Below are positions 27,853 to 36,567 of a DNA stretch of 64,000 nucleotides, one piece after another. The translations under genes and the position numbers were made by a program. The stretch is taken from the NCBI RefSeq assembly GCF_038150125.1, contig NZ_JBBVMF010000001.1, positions 310,001 through 374,000 on the forward strand. Direction: 5' to 3'. The number at the start of each line of letters is the position of its first letter. Within the stretch, counting starts at the first letter, position 1. Under the pieces are notes generated by a model, which was not told where the DNA came from, did no database searches, and worked only from the letters and a program-made list of their open reading frames with translations. The DNA comes from SW132 sp038150125. GTDB lineage: Bacteria > Bacteroidota > Rhodothermia > Balneolales > Balneolaceae.

Positions 27853-27890
27853 AAAAGTCCGTCCGGTTTCAACACCTGACGGACTTTTTT
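27853..27890 (+). terminator. Rho-independent terminator after the CBM48-like gene
   Basis: AAAAGTCCGTC (27853-27863) pairs with GACGGACTTTTTT (27878-27890) around a 14-nt loop, with the T-run in the right arm. It lies 54 bp past the stop codon. Confidence 0.88.
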
Positions 27891-28006
27891 ATTACGCCCT
27901 TCCCCGATTAAAATAACACCTTCTCAGCTTTTTTAGATTGAATCTTTGCCTGAATCTATGTAAATCAAAAAATACCCATCATGATTAAAAAAATCTTGGG
28001 AGATAC

Positions 28007-28525
28007 ATGATGAATGAAAAGCGAGATCTTGATAACTATATAGTACAGCTTGTTGAAAGCATGAGGGAATCGGCACAAAACCTACCCGGTCCACACGTAA
28101 AGTCGGAGTTTGATGAGAAGAGTCTGCCCGAGGAACTCAAAATGTTTACATATGCTGAACGATATATCCGCGGAAAAGCAAAGCCATTAGCAGTTATAAC
28201 CAGCATCGACACGCAGGCCATTCCTCCCGGCAATAAAATGACAAATGCACAGACCATTTTTTTATATGATGAAATGACCCGGCTGCTGAGCGCCTTCGGG
28301 TTTTATGCTGATTTTCCTGAAGGCCTGCCGGTAGAACAGAAATACAGTCTGCTCAGACAGAGTTGGGACGACAAATTTTTGTACACAGGCGATGACATAA
28401 CCTGCTTTGAGTTTTGCGATTACGAGCCAAGCAGATGCCCTTTTCCCGAATCTTTCTGCCGGTGTAAAGATTTAGATGATTTTGACGGGTTTGATGATTT
28501 TGATAATGGTGAATCAATATTTTGA
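28007..28525 (+). CDS. Hypothetical protein with Cys-rich and acidic C-terminus
   Basis: 172 aa (ATG at 28007; a second ATG at 28010 is equally possible). No signal peptide. The middle (MFTYAERYIRGKAKPLAVI, TIFLYDEMTRLLSAFGFYADF) is conserved-looking but I do not recognise a family. The end has five Cys in CFEFCDYEPSRCPFPESFCRC, suggesting metal or Fe-S binding, then a Asp-rich tail (KDLDDFDGFDDFDNGES). The Cys cluster is seen directly; metal binding is inference. Confidence 0.7.
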   Translation: MMNEKRDLDNYIVQLVESMRESAQNLPGPHVKSEFDEKSLPEELKMFTYAERYIRGKAKPLAVITSIDTQAIPPGNKMTNAQTIFLYDEMTRLLSAFGFYADFPEGLPVEQKYSLLRQSWDDKFLYTGDDITCFEFCDYEPSRCPFPESFCRCKDLDDFDGFDDFDNGESIF

Positions 28526-28622
28526 CAGTCCAATTGGTATTCAAATCAAATAATCATCAAACCCAAATAACCGGTTTTAGCATAGAGAATAACATTCAAC
28601 AAGAAAACATGAGGAACAACAT

Positions 28623-28865
28623 ATGAAAAGAATTAAAACATTTGGGGCACTCATCATCGGGGCTATTTTCATGTATGATTTTATTATCACTTTCACATCA
28701 AATAGCATTGAGCAGTATGAGGTGATTGGTATGGACGTTTCTAAAACAACCTATCTCGCCTACCTGCTGGCCATCACTATTTCATTTCTTTCGTACGGGT
28801 TCACCAAACAGTTTGAAAATGAAGGTGAAGAAGCTAAAACGCAAGGATCGATTAGCGATAGATAA
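28623..28865 (+). CDS. Small membrane protein, two predicted TM helices
   Basis: 80 aa. Two hydrophobic stretches (FGALIIGAIFMYDFIITF and TTYLAYLLAITISFLSYGFT) flank a short loop, and the C-terminus is polar. A GAGGAACAAC purine-rich stretch precedes the ATG and may serve as a ribosome binding site. No family recognised. It is the last gene before the tmRNA tail array. Confidence 0.62.
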   Translation: MKRIKTFGALIIGAIFMYDFIITFTSNSIEQYEVIGMDVSKTTYLAYLLAITISFLSYGFTKQFENEGEEAKTQGSISDR

Positions 28866-28889
28866 CGATCTAAAAAAAACTCACAGAAA

Positions 28890-29039
28890 GTATCATACAT
28901 TGCAGGCAAAGTACTGCATCGCAATAGCAAATCTCAGATTAACGTCATGCTTAAATGATACAAAAAGTTCTTAATCAAATATGTCTCCCAACATAAAAAC
29001 CCGTCAAGAAAAATAATCTTGCGGAGTTTATATATAAGT
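28890..29039 (-). repeat. Tail-array unit 5, strongly decayed
   Basis: Boundaries are approximate. It keeps the hairpin region of the array (GTACTGCATCGCAATAGCAA... against GCATTGCTTCGCAAGAGCAA in units 1-3), CTCAGAT, AAAACCCGTC and GCGGAG, ending next to TATAAGT before the next GGAGGTGCC. The terminator stem is broken. It looks like an old copy of the 153-bp unit; similarity is partial and should be checked by alignment. Confidence 0.5.
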
Positions 29040-29181
29040 GGAGGTGCCGGGGCGAAGCACTGCTTCGCAACAACAAAGCTCAGAACTACGACCTACATAA
29101 ATCGTTTTTAAGTTCACTGAACCATGATTGCAAAAAAAATCCCCGTCAAAGATTTTAACATTGCGGGGAGATAAGTAAAGT
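29040..29181 (-). repeat. Tail-array unit 4, diverged copy
   Basis: 142 bp. It starts with GGAGGTGCCGG (tmRNA acceptor stem and part of the T-arm in reverse complement), has a perfect 8-bp palindrome GCGAAGCA/TGCTTCGC at about 29051-29067, and ends with AAAAAAAATCCCCGTC ... GCGGGGAGATAAGTAAAGT, an intrinsic terminator on the minus strand. The middle has diverged from units 1-3. Confidence 0.8.
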
Positions 29182-29640
29182 GGAGGTGCCGGGAGTTGAA
29201 CCGCGGAGCATTGCTTCGCAAGAGCAACGCTCAGATCCCGCTGTTTCTGATGAGTGAATCACAGACCAACAATGTGATTACGGCAAAAAAAATCCCCGTC
29301 CATGCAAAGATACATGCGGGGAGATAAGTAAAGTGGAGGTGCCGGGAGTTGAACCGCGGAGCATTGCTTCGCAAGAGCAACGCTCAGATCCCGCTGTTTC
29401 TGATGAGTGAATCACAGACCAACAATGTGATTACGGCAAAAAAAATCCCCGTCCATGCAAAGATACATGCGGGGAGATAAGTAAAGTGGAGGTGCCGGGA
29501 GTTGAACCGCGGAGCATTGCTTCGCAAGAGCAACGCTCAGATCCCGCTGTTTCTGATGAGTGAATCACAGACCAACAATGTGATTACGGCAAAAAAAATC
29601 CCCGTCCATGCAAAGATACATGCGGGGAGATAAGTAAAGT
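29182..29640 (-). repeat. Three perfect 153-bp tandem copies of the tmRNA 3' end and terminator
   Basis: Copies at 29182-29334, 29335-29487 and 29488-29640 are identical by eye. Each begins (plus strand) with GGAGGTGCCGGGAGTTGAAC, the reverse complement of the tmRNA acceptor/T-arm; the match with the true tmRNA is the first 21 bases, after which they differ. Each then has a hairpin (GAGCaTTGCT / AGCAAcGCTC), a second hairpin (AATCACA / TGTGATT on the minus strand), and an intrinsic terminator read on the minus strand (CTCCCCGC ... GGGGATTTTTTTT). The block touches the tmRNA 3' end with no gap. Confidence 0.92.
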
Positions 29641-30005
29641 GGAGGTGCCGGGAGTTGAACCCGGGTCCGGGAAGGTAAATCGTCAAGCATCTACATGCTT
29701 AGCTATTGATTAAAGTTTCGGATGAAGCAATGCTCAATAGCAAAGCGACTTCATCCTATTCTGCATTAAGTTCTCCTTCCATCCAGCAGACATGGACTTG
29801 GGAAAAGTCTATCTAAGTCGGCGCTCACGACAGGGTCAATAGACGAACACCTGTGAGAACGGACGGCTTGCTTTACGCAGCCAGTCGGTATGAGTAATTG
29901 TTGTCAACTACTTTTTATCCATGATGGTTGATTTACGAGAACCATCGGTCACTCTCGGCATGCAGCCTGCAATTGTACGCAGCCCGTCGAATCCGTTACA
30001 CCCCC
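29640..30005 (-). ncRNA. ssrA: Transfer-messenger RNA (tmRNA)
   Basis: One-piece tmRNA of about 366 nt, minus strand. The 5' end GGGGGTGTAACGGATTCGACGGG (30005 downward; split here only for reading) is the classic tmRNA start, and it pairs with CACCUCC at the 3' end; the T-arm is CCGGG-TTCAACT-CCCGG. CCA is not encoded. The tag reading frame reads DNNYSYRLAA then TAA (stop at 29873-29875); the resume codon is GAC (after UAGUU) or the GTT before it. TACTTTG just upstream of +1 (30013-30019 complement) is a possible -7 element. It rescues stalled ribosomes together with SmpB, not in this window. Confidence 0.96.
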
Positions 30006-30218
30006 AATATGTCAAAGTACAAATACCTGCTCGCTTATTTTCGAACAGACTAATAATATAACGAACAATTCTGCTAATTAGTATTCTTAGTTTGAATCGT
30101 TTATCATAATGCTACAAAATGATTTAAGAGCGATAATCAACATTCAATCAACCCATCAAATCCAAAGACTAACTAACGGGTTTTATAATCATTTATTTTG
30201 TTCATACCCTATGGCGGA

Positions 30219-32549
30219 ATGCAACATATCGAATTTAGGTTCGTAGGTCACACACCAGTTAAAATAAATTCCATTTCATTGAAACGAGTCGTTTTTCTCA
30301 TGCTGTTGATCGCTTCAACCGGCAATATCTCAGAACTATTTGCACAAAATTCATCATCGGTAAATGGGTATATCACCGATTCTGAAACAGGTGAGACGCT
30401 TATATCAGCAAATATTGCCATTTTAGAACTGAACCGGGGTACCTCGGCGAACACGTCCGGTTACTACTCAATTACAAACCTGACCCCGGGAACATACACG
30501 CTCGTTGCAAGCTACATTGGCTATCGCAGATACGAGCAAGAAATTGAGCTTTCTGCAGGCGAAACTAAGCGAATTGATATTGAAATGATCCCTGAAGGCG
30601 TGGAGCTTGAAACCTTGGTTGTAGAGTCAGATGTTGAGCGTGAAGAGCAGCGGAATATTGGAACAGCTCAAATCACAACAGAGCTTATTAAAGATCTCCC
30701 CCCCGTCATCGAACCCGATGTGTTTCGCTCGATTCAGCTTCTCCCGGGTGTGAAAGCAGCCAACGACTTTTCGAGCGGCCTGTATGTGCGCGGCGGGAGC
30801 CCCGATCAAACTCTTATATTGTTGGATGAAACGACCGTGTACAATCCATCACACTTTTTTGGGTTCTTTTCCACGTTTAATCCCGATGCCGTTAAAGATG
30901 TGCGTCTTTACAAAGGAGGATACCCTGCCAATTACGGCGGACGGCTGGGCTCTGTACTTACTGTTTTCAATAAAGATGGGAACCGGAACGAAACGCGCGG
31001 ATCGGTCAGCCTGGGTCTGCTTGCTTCAAGAGTAAGTGCAGAGGGGCCAACCGGGTTTGGTTCGTGGATGCTCGCATTTCGGCGATCCACACTTGAACCT
31101 GTGCTTGCCGTACTCAGAGGAACAACGGATAACGTTCCTGACAGTTTCTACTTTTACGATATTAACGGTAAAATAAATTTTGATGCGACCCGAAACGACC
31201 GTCTCTCACTGGCGTTTTACACCGGCACAGACAATGTTCTTTTCCCGTTTGGTGATGATGCGTCCATCGGCCTGAACTACGGTAACCGGACAATCAGCGG
31301 TCAGTGGCGGAAAATTTTATCCGATAAGCTGTTCCTGAAAACAACAGCTACCGGATCACGTTACTTTAACAACCCCGAATTTAGTATTGGCGGCACTCCG
31401 TTCGAGCGCAATAACAATGTGTACGATATCTCATTGAAATCCGATTTGCAGTATATACCAAACGAAAAACACACACTGTCTACAGGATTTTGGGCCGGAA
31501 ATCTCATCCTGCGTTTTAACGATAGTTTCGACAGCCAGGAAACGTTTGCTAACCGCATTCAAAGCAGCTATGCCTCGTTTTATCTTCAAGATGAGTGGAA
31601 ACCGGGCAATCGGTGGATTTTCAATGGTGGCGTGAGGCTAAACCGTTTCTCGGAAGGAGATTATTTCAAAATTGCCCCGCGGCTCTCCGCTGAATACAGG
31701 CCTAATTCCTCCATCAGGCTGCAGGCTGCTTATGGACGGTACTACCAGTTTCTCACCCTTATCACAAACGAGGCATTTTCCGGGTTTGATCTGTGGCTGA
31801 CCACGGATGATGGAGTGCCGCCGGCCTACGGTGATCAGTTTGTACTGGGCGCTAAAACCATTCCATTTGAAGGCTACGGTCTGGACATTGAGTTTTACTA
31901 CCGAACGATGCGGGACCTGTTTGAACTTGACCCATTTACCAGTGACGCAGCTGGATTAGACTATAATGAACTGTTTCGGTTTGGTGATGGATACGCCTAC
32001 GGAGCAGAACTCTTTTTTGAAAAGCAGATCGGCCGGCTCACCGGGTTTTTGGGATACACGTTTGGCGTGACTCGGCGAAAATTTCCCGGATTTAACACTG
32101 ACATTACAACATCAAACCCTGATGCAAGGTTTTACCCGCCAAAATATGATCGCCTTCACGACGTAAATATTGTTGCAAACTATCGGCTCTCTCAGCGATG
32201 GAGTACATCAGCCGTATTTAGCTATGGAACCGGTCAGGCATACACAGAACCGCTGGGACGCACTGAATTTTCTGGCGTGCCCTGGGGTAACCTTAACCGG
32301 GAATCATTTACTATTGGCCGATTAAATGCTTCACGACTCCCCTCCTACCACAGGCTTGATTTGTCATTCAGCCGTGCCGGTGATTTTTTCGGACTTGGCG
32401 AGGCAGAATGGCGATTTCAAATAATTAATGTATACTCACGGCGAAATACGTGGTTCTACAACTATGATTTTGATGAAAACCCCGTAGAGCGGTCGGAAGT
32501 TACCCTGCTTCCCATTCTTCCATCCTTATCTTACACCGTTAACTTTTAG
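30219..32549 (+). CDS. TonB-dependent receptor with CarboxypepD_reg-like N-terminus
   Basis: 776 aa from the ATG at 30219; a TTG at 30198 and a TTG just before LKRVVFLMLL are alternatives, since the signal peptide itself starts at LKRVVFLMLLIASTGNISELFAQ. The CarboxypepD_reg-like fold follows (VNGYITDSETGETLISANIAI), then a plug (PDVFRSIQLLPGVKAANDFSSGLYVRGGSPDQTLILLDETTVY) and a 22-strand-type barrel ending LPSLSYTVNF. It imports an unknown ligand across the outer membrane. The following DUF4249 lipoprotein is its usual partner. Confidence 0.9.
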   Translation: MQHIEFRFVGHTPVKINSISLKRVVFLMLLIASTGNISELFAQNSSSVNGYITDSETGETLISANIAILELNRGTSANTSGYYSITNLTPGTYTLVASYIGYRRYEQEIELSAGETKRIDIEMIPEGVELETLVVESDVEREEQRNIGTAQITTELIKDLPPVIEPDVFRSIQLLPGVKAANDFSSGLYVRGGSPDQTLILLDETTVYNPSHFFGFFSTFNPDAVKDVRLYKGGYPANYGGRLGSVLTVFNKDGNRNETRGSVSLGLLASRVSAEGPTGFGSWMLAFRRSTLEPVLAVLRGTTDNVPDSFYFYDINGKINFDATRNDRLSLAFYTGTDNVLFPFGDDASIGLNYGNRTISGQWRKILSDKLFLKTTATGSRYFNNPEFSIGGTPFERNNNVYDISLKSDLQYIPNEKHTLSTGFWAGNLILRFNDSFDSQETFANRIQSSYASFYLQDEWKPGNRWIFNGGVRLNRFSEGDYFKIAPRLSAEYRPNSSIRLQAAYGRYYQFLTLITNEAFSGFDLWLTTDDGVPPAYGDQFVLGAKTIPFEGYGLDIEFYYRTMRDLFELDPFTSDAAGLDYNELFRFGDGYAYGAELFFEKQIGRLTGFLGYTFGVTRRKFPGFNTDITTSNPDARFYPPKYDRLHDVNIVANYRLSQRWSTSAVFSYGTGQAYTEPLGRTEFSGVPWGNLNRESFTIGRLNASRLPSYHRLDLSFSRAGDFFGLGEAEWRFQIINVYSRRNTWFYNYDFDENPVERSEVTLLPILPSLSYTVNF

Positions 32550-32552
32550 ACT

Positions 32553-33452
32553 ATGAGAACGTATATAAATCTTTATGCCGTCATTGTGCTCTTCGTAATG
32601 TTCGGGTGTGATGTATATGAGCAGGATGACTACCAGGAACTTGTTGTTTTAGAAGCTTATGCAATTGCGGGTCGTCCGCTGCCTGATGTTCGGCTATCCA
32701 CTACAAGCCCCGCGACCGAGGAGTACAATTTCCGGGATGTTGCCCTTAACGATGCCATCGTTGTGATAGCGCAGTTTGACGGCACCGGGCAGACTGTCGC
32801 TGATTTCTCATACTCCCTACGATCGGATGGAGTTTACAGGGCCGATGATCGCTCCACGTTTGTTCAGCCCGGCACAAGGTACCAAATACAGGTGCAATTC
32901 GATTCCAGGCAGGAGCAGCTTAGCGCCGAAACCGTAGTGCCACAGCAGTTTGAGGTCCTAAGCGATGTTAACGAATCCTACGTCTATCAGTCAGAAAATC
33001 AGCTGGAAATCTTGCTCACGGCCACCGAGTCCAATGCAAATCAAAATGTGTACGTGTTCAATACAATAACACGCGAACCGGATATCGATAACCTGACACC
33101 GTTTTATCTCGATGCTGTTGTGAATGGTAACAGCGATATTGAGGAATTTTTAAACAACTCATCAGGCCTTATCAATGAAGGGAATTTTGAAATTAATGAC
33201 GATCAAACCATACTTCTTCGGTTTCCCTGGATTGGAGTTGCCTTTTTTGGCGAAAATGCCGTTGTGATTAACTCTGCAGATCCGAATCTCGCGGATCTTG
33301 TCCGGTCTGAAGAGCTTCAGCTGGGAGGCTCTACCCTTCCGCCAGGAGAAATCCCTAACCTGATTTATGATGTGAAGGGTGGCATAGGAGTCTTTGGAAG
33401 TATTTCTACTGATACTCTAATCACAAAATTCACCAGGCCACAAACTCAGTAA
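32553..33452 (+). CDS. DUF4249 lipoprotein
   Basis: 299 aa. Lipobox FVMFGC near residue 19, followed by YEQDDYQELVVLEAYAIAGRPLPDVRLSTTSP, the start pattern of DUF4249. Members are cell-envelope lipoproteins encoded next to TonB-dependent receptors in Bacteroidota and are of unknown function, presumably ligand capture or receptor accessory. The gene starts 3 bp after the receptor stop, so it is co-transcribed. Confidence 0.85.
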   Translation: MRTYINLYAVIVLFVMFGCDVYEQDDYQELVVLEAYAIAGRPLPDVRLSTTSPATEEYNFRDVALNDAIVVIAQFDGTGQTVADFSYSLRSDGVYRADDRSTFVQPGTRYQIQVQFDSRQEQLSAETVVPQQFEVLSDVNESYVYQSENQLEILLTATESNANQNVYVFNTITREPDIDNLTPFYLDAVVNGNSDIEEFLNNSSGLINEGNFEINDDQTILLRFPWIGVAFFGENAVVINSADPNLADLVRSEELQLGGSTLPPGEIPNLIYDVKGGIGVFGSISTDTLITKFTRPQTQ

Positions 33453-33478
33453 CTTGATCACAAGACAGATTTTTTTTC

Positions 33479-33507
33479 GTCATCCCGGACCCCGATCCGT
33501 GATCTTC
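33479..33507 (+). repeat. REP-like palindrome, GTCAT...ATCTtC family, copy 2 (forward arm)
   Basis: GTCAT-cccGGAccccgaTCCgtg-ATCTTC. The right end has one mismatch to the ATCTCC consensus. It faces an inverted copy 55 bp downstream (33563-33590), a two-arm arrangement as in BIME-type elements. It lies in the 271-bp gap between the DUF4249 and rpiB genes. Confidence 0.6.
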
Positions 33508-33562
33508 TACCTCAGTGACAGATAAGTTGGTATTTTTGAGACTCATTGTCTGAACGTAGTTG

Positions 33563-33590
33563 GGAGATACCGCATCGAGTGCGGTATGAC
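33563..33590 (-). repeat. REP-like palindrome, copy 3 (inverted arm)
   Basis: GGAGAT-ACCGCATcgagTGCGGT-ATGAC, the reverse complement arrangement of the family, with an 8-bp core stem (ACCGCA/TGCGGT plus flanks). Its core differs completely from copy 2 while the end motifs are kept, so the core appears to vary with compensating changes. Confidence 0.62.
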
Positions 33591-33723
33591 GTTTTCATCA
33601 GACTCGACATCTTTGCCGTCATCATATTCACTTTTCCTTTAAATAGGTTTTCTCGTGACCGTTTTTTTCGAGATATTTAAAGCTGTACCAAAATCACACA
33701 CATGATCTCTTAACACAGATTTT

Positions 33724-34173
33724 ATGATTATTCCTATCGCAAGTGACCATGCCGGTTTCGAGGCAAAAGAACTAACCAAAAAAATTCTTGAAGAAATGGG
33801 CCATATGCCTGTTGATTTCGGTACACACTCATCTGACTCAGTAGACTACCCGGATTATGCTATTCAGGTTGCTGACAAAGTGAATAAACAGGAACACGAT
33901 CAGGGCATCCTTATTTGCGGAAGCGGTCAGGGCATGTGCATGACGGCAAATAAATATCCAAACGTCAGGGGAGCGCTCGTGTACGATAAGCATTCCGCAG
34001 TTCTCACCCGACAGCATAATAATGCGAATGTCCTCTGCCTTCCCGGCCGAAATCTGGACCGTGCGCAAATTGAAGAGATATTGAATGCCTGGTTCGAAAC
34101 AGAATTTGAAGGCGGACGTCATAAACGGCGTGTCGATAAAATACGATCACTTACAGATAAAAAGCAGAACTAA
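33724..34173 (+). CDS. rpiB: Ribose-5-phosphate isomerase B
   Basis: 149 aa. MIIPIASDHAGFEAKELTKKILEE, then DFGTHSSDSVDYPDYA and ILICGSGQGMCMTANKYPNVRGALVYD, are the RpiB/LacAB signature; the C-x-G active-site loop is intact (GSGQGM with the Cys in ICGSG). It interconverts ribose-5-P and ribulose-5-P in the pentose phosphate pathway. glyA starts 4 bp after its stop. Confidence 0.95.
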   Translation: MIIPIASDHAGFEAKELTKKILEEMGHMPVDFGTHSSDSVDYPDYAIQVADKVNKQEHDQGILICGSGQGMCMTANKYPNVRGALVYDKHSAVLTRQHNNANVLCLPGRNLDRAQIEEILNAWFETEFEGGRHKRRVDKIRSLTDKKQN

Positions 34174-34177
34174 CTCC

Positions 34178-35476
34178 ATGGACGAATTGAATCATAAAGA
34201 TCCTGTGATTGCCGATCTTATCCGGCAGGAAACAGAGCGCCAAAATTATAATTTCGAGCTGATCGCTTCTGAAAATTTTGCTTCCAGGGCAACTATTGAG
34301 GCAATGGGCACACCCCTGACCAACAAATATGCTGAAGGATATCCCGGCAAGCGGTATTACGGTGGTTGTGAAGTAGTTGATAAAGTTGAAAACCTTGCCC
34401 GTGACCGTGCAAAAGAACTATTTAATGCTGATTGGGTGAATGTACAGCCACACTCCGGCGCATCGGCAAACGCCGCGGTTTACCTGGCGTTTATGAAACC
34501 GGGAGATACCCTTCTTGGGCTCGATCTATCACACGGCGGCCACCTTACACACGGTTCGCCGGTTAACTTTTCGGGCATTACCTATAACGCTGAGTTTTAC
34601 GGGGTAGAAAAAGAGACAGGCAGAATCGATTTGGACAAAGTGCGCGACAAAGCCAAAGAGGTTAAGCCCAAAATGATTTCTATCGGTGCCAGCGCCTATC
34701 CCCGCGATTTTGATTATCAAGCCTTCAGGGATATAGCGGACGAGGTAGGTGCATTCTTGTGGATGGATATGGCGCATACAGCCGGACTAATTGCCGCGGG
34801 TGAACTCAATAATCCTATTCAGATTAGTGATGTAGTCACAACTACAACACACAAAACACTTCGCGGTCCGCGCGGAGGGATGATTCTTGTTGGACGGGAT
34901 GGTGAAAATAAGCTCGGTGTAACTGCCCGGAAATCGGGACGTGTAAAAAACTGGAGTGAAGTTCTTGATTCAGCAGTTTTTCCGGGATCTCAGGGCGGTC
35001 CTCTGATGCACGTGATCGCCGCAAAAGCAGTGGCATTTGGTGAAGCATTGCGTCCGGAGTTTAAGGACTACCAGCGCCAGGTGAAACTGAATGCCTCAAA
35101 ATTAGCCGATACGTTCACAAATAAAGGATACAATCTCGTAAGCGGTGGTACTGATAACCATCTTATACTGGTTGATCTCAGAAACAAAGGGTTGAACGGT
35201 AAAATTGCCGAGGAAGCACTCGATAAAGCGGGAATTACCGTAAATAAAAACATGGTCCCCTTCGACACTGAAAGCCCATTTGTCACCTCAGGTATCCGTA
35301 TTGGCACCCCGGCTCTTACCACGCGTGGATTTCGGGAAGAGCAGTTTGTACGGGTAGCAGATCTCATTGATACTGTGTTGCAAAACCCTGCCGATGAACA
35401 GACTCAAATTTCCGTTAAAGCAAAAGTGAAAGATCTTTGCATTGAATATCCCCTTTACGATTTAAATAAGGTATAA
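34178..35476 (+). CDS. glyA: Serine hydroxymethyltransferase
   Basis: 432 aa from the ATG at 34178 (MDELNHKDPVIADLIRQETERQ); an in-frame extension back to 34085 runs through rpiB and is rejected. PLP enzyme making glycine and 5,10-methylene-THF from serine. FELIASENFASRA, YAEGYPGKRYYGG and the PLP lysine region TTTTHKTLRGPRGG are all present. Length is normal for the family. rpiB and glyA are probably one transcription unit, and tatC follows 80 bp later. Confidence 0.97.
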   Translation: MDELNHKDPVIADLIRQETERQNYNFELIASENFASRATIEAMGTPLTNKYAEGYPGKRYYGGCEVVDKVENLARDRAKELFNADWVNVQPHSGASANAAVYLAFMKPGDTLLGLDLSHGGHLTHGSPVNFSGITYNAEFYGVEKETGRIDLDKVRDKAKEVKPKMISIGASAYPRDFDYQAFRDIADEVGAFLWMDMAHTAGLIAAGELNNPIQISDVVTTTTHKTLRGPRGGMILVGRDGENKLGVTARKSGRVKNWSEVLDSAVFPGSQGGPLMHVIAAKAVAFGEALRPEFKDYQRQVKLNASKLADTFTNKGYNLVSGGTDNHLILVDLRNKGLNGKIAEEALDKAGITVNKNMVPFDTESPFVTSGIRIGTPALTTRGFREEQFVRVADLIDTVLQNPADEQTQISVKAKVKDLCIEYPLYDLNKV

Positions 35477-35556
35477 ATGATCGCAAATTTACCGCTGGCA
35501 GAGTATTTTTCAATTCGGTTTAAATTGTCCCATTGTAATATGAAGTATGATCTGCG

Positions 35557-36429
35557 ATGAGTGATTACCCCGAAGAAAGCAATTCAAAACGCAAGATAAT
35601 GGGATCGATTCTTCCAAGGGCGAAAAAACCAAAGATAGATCCTACTGCTTCCATGTCATTTCTGGATCACCTTGAGGAGCTTCGCTGGAGAATCATCAAA
35701 GGATTCATTGGCGTGGGCGTTGGCGTAATCATTGCCTTTATCTTCTCAGATTTTTTCATCCAGGAGTTCATACTCGGGCCAACCCGGGCCGATTTCTTCA
35801 TGTATGAAATCATGCCGATTGATGCAGTAGAGCTCTCTCTAATTTCAAGGCGCCTGCCGGGCCAGTTCTTTACATACTGGGGGACCTTGATTATTATCGG
35901 CGTCATTATAGGCTCACCAGTTCTGTTCTACCAGCTTTGGTCTTTTGTTGAGCCTGCACTGGGATCGGGTCAAAAAATCACAACTATTTTAAATGCTCTT
36001 TTTATAAACTTTTTCTTTCTTCTGGGCGTGGCGTTCGGATATTTTATCCTGGTCCCCTTTGCCGTACAGTTTTTTACTCAGTTTGTTATTTCTGATGTCA
36101 TCAGCAATGAGTTTGATATCAACGAATATTTTACCTCGGTTGCAATATGGACGCTCTCTTGCGGTCTTGTATTCCAGGTGCCCGTTGTGAGCTACTTCCT
36201 GTCAAAAGTCGGGCTTGTAACACCTGAAGGTATGCGCAAATACAGACGCCATGCTATTGTGGCATCACTTGCTATTGCCGCTTTTTTAACACCACCTGAT
36301 CCAGTTTCGCAAATTATGATTGCCCTGCCGCTCATTGTACTCTACCAGTTTTCGATATTGTTGAGCAGATTTGCAAACCGGAAACGCAAGAAAGAAATCG
36401 ATGCTGCGTTAGGAGAAAGTGATAACTAA
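35557..36429 (+). CDS. tatC: Sec-independent protein translocase TatC
   Basis: 290 aa with six predicted TM helices; MSFLDHLEELRWRIIKGF near residue 33 is the conserved N-terminal TatC motif, and FTYWGTLIIIGVIIGSPVLFYQLWSFVEPAL, PPDPVSQIMIALPLIVLYQ follow. It binds twin-arginine signal peptides. tatA is at 3529-3762 on the other strand. It has an N-terminal extension of about 30 residues rich in basic residues (KRKIMGSILPRAKKPKI). Confidence 0.96.
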   Translation: MSDYPEESNSKRKIMGSILPRAKKPKIDPTASMSFLDHLEELRWRIIKGFIGVGVGVIIAFIFSDFFIQEFILGPTRADFFMYEIMPIDAVELSLISRRLPGQFFTYWGTLIIIGVIIGSPVLFYQLWSFVEPALGSGQKITTILNALFINFFFLLGVAFGYFILVPFAVQFFTQFVISDVISNEFDINEYFTSVAIWTLSCGLVFQVPVVSYFLSKVGLVTPEGMRKYRRHAIVASLAIAAFLTPPDPVSQIMIALPLIVLYQFSILLSRFANRKRKKEIDAALGESDN

Positions 36430-36567
36430 AATCTTTAGGTCTATTATTTTATCCCGAGAAAATAAATCACGATCTTACGACTCTTGTCTGAGACGGTATT
36501 AACCGTCTATATTCAAAAAAAGAGACGTGTTACCCGAATTTGAATTAACCTTATACAGTTTTATTTC

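Noticed and set aside
28726..28974. Open frame of 82 codons in another frame over the small membrane protein
   Set aside because: It is a shadow of the 28623-28865 gene and runs into the decayed repeat.
29040..29640. CRISPR array
   Set aside because: Units are direct tandem copies with no unique spacers, and no cas genes are present.
29182..29640. tRNA or small tRNA-like genes in the repeat units
   Set aside because: Only the acceptor/T-arm complement is kept; the T-stem is mispaired and no anticodon arm can be drawn.
34085..34177. N-terminal extension of GlyA
   Set aside because: It lies within rpiB in another frame; the family start is the ATG at 34178.
36480..36515. AGACGGT/ACCGTCT hairpin after tatC as terminator
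   Set aside because: A real 7-bp stem, but it lacks a T-run on either strand that fits the gene order, so I did not call it.
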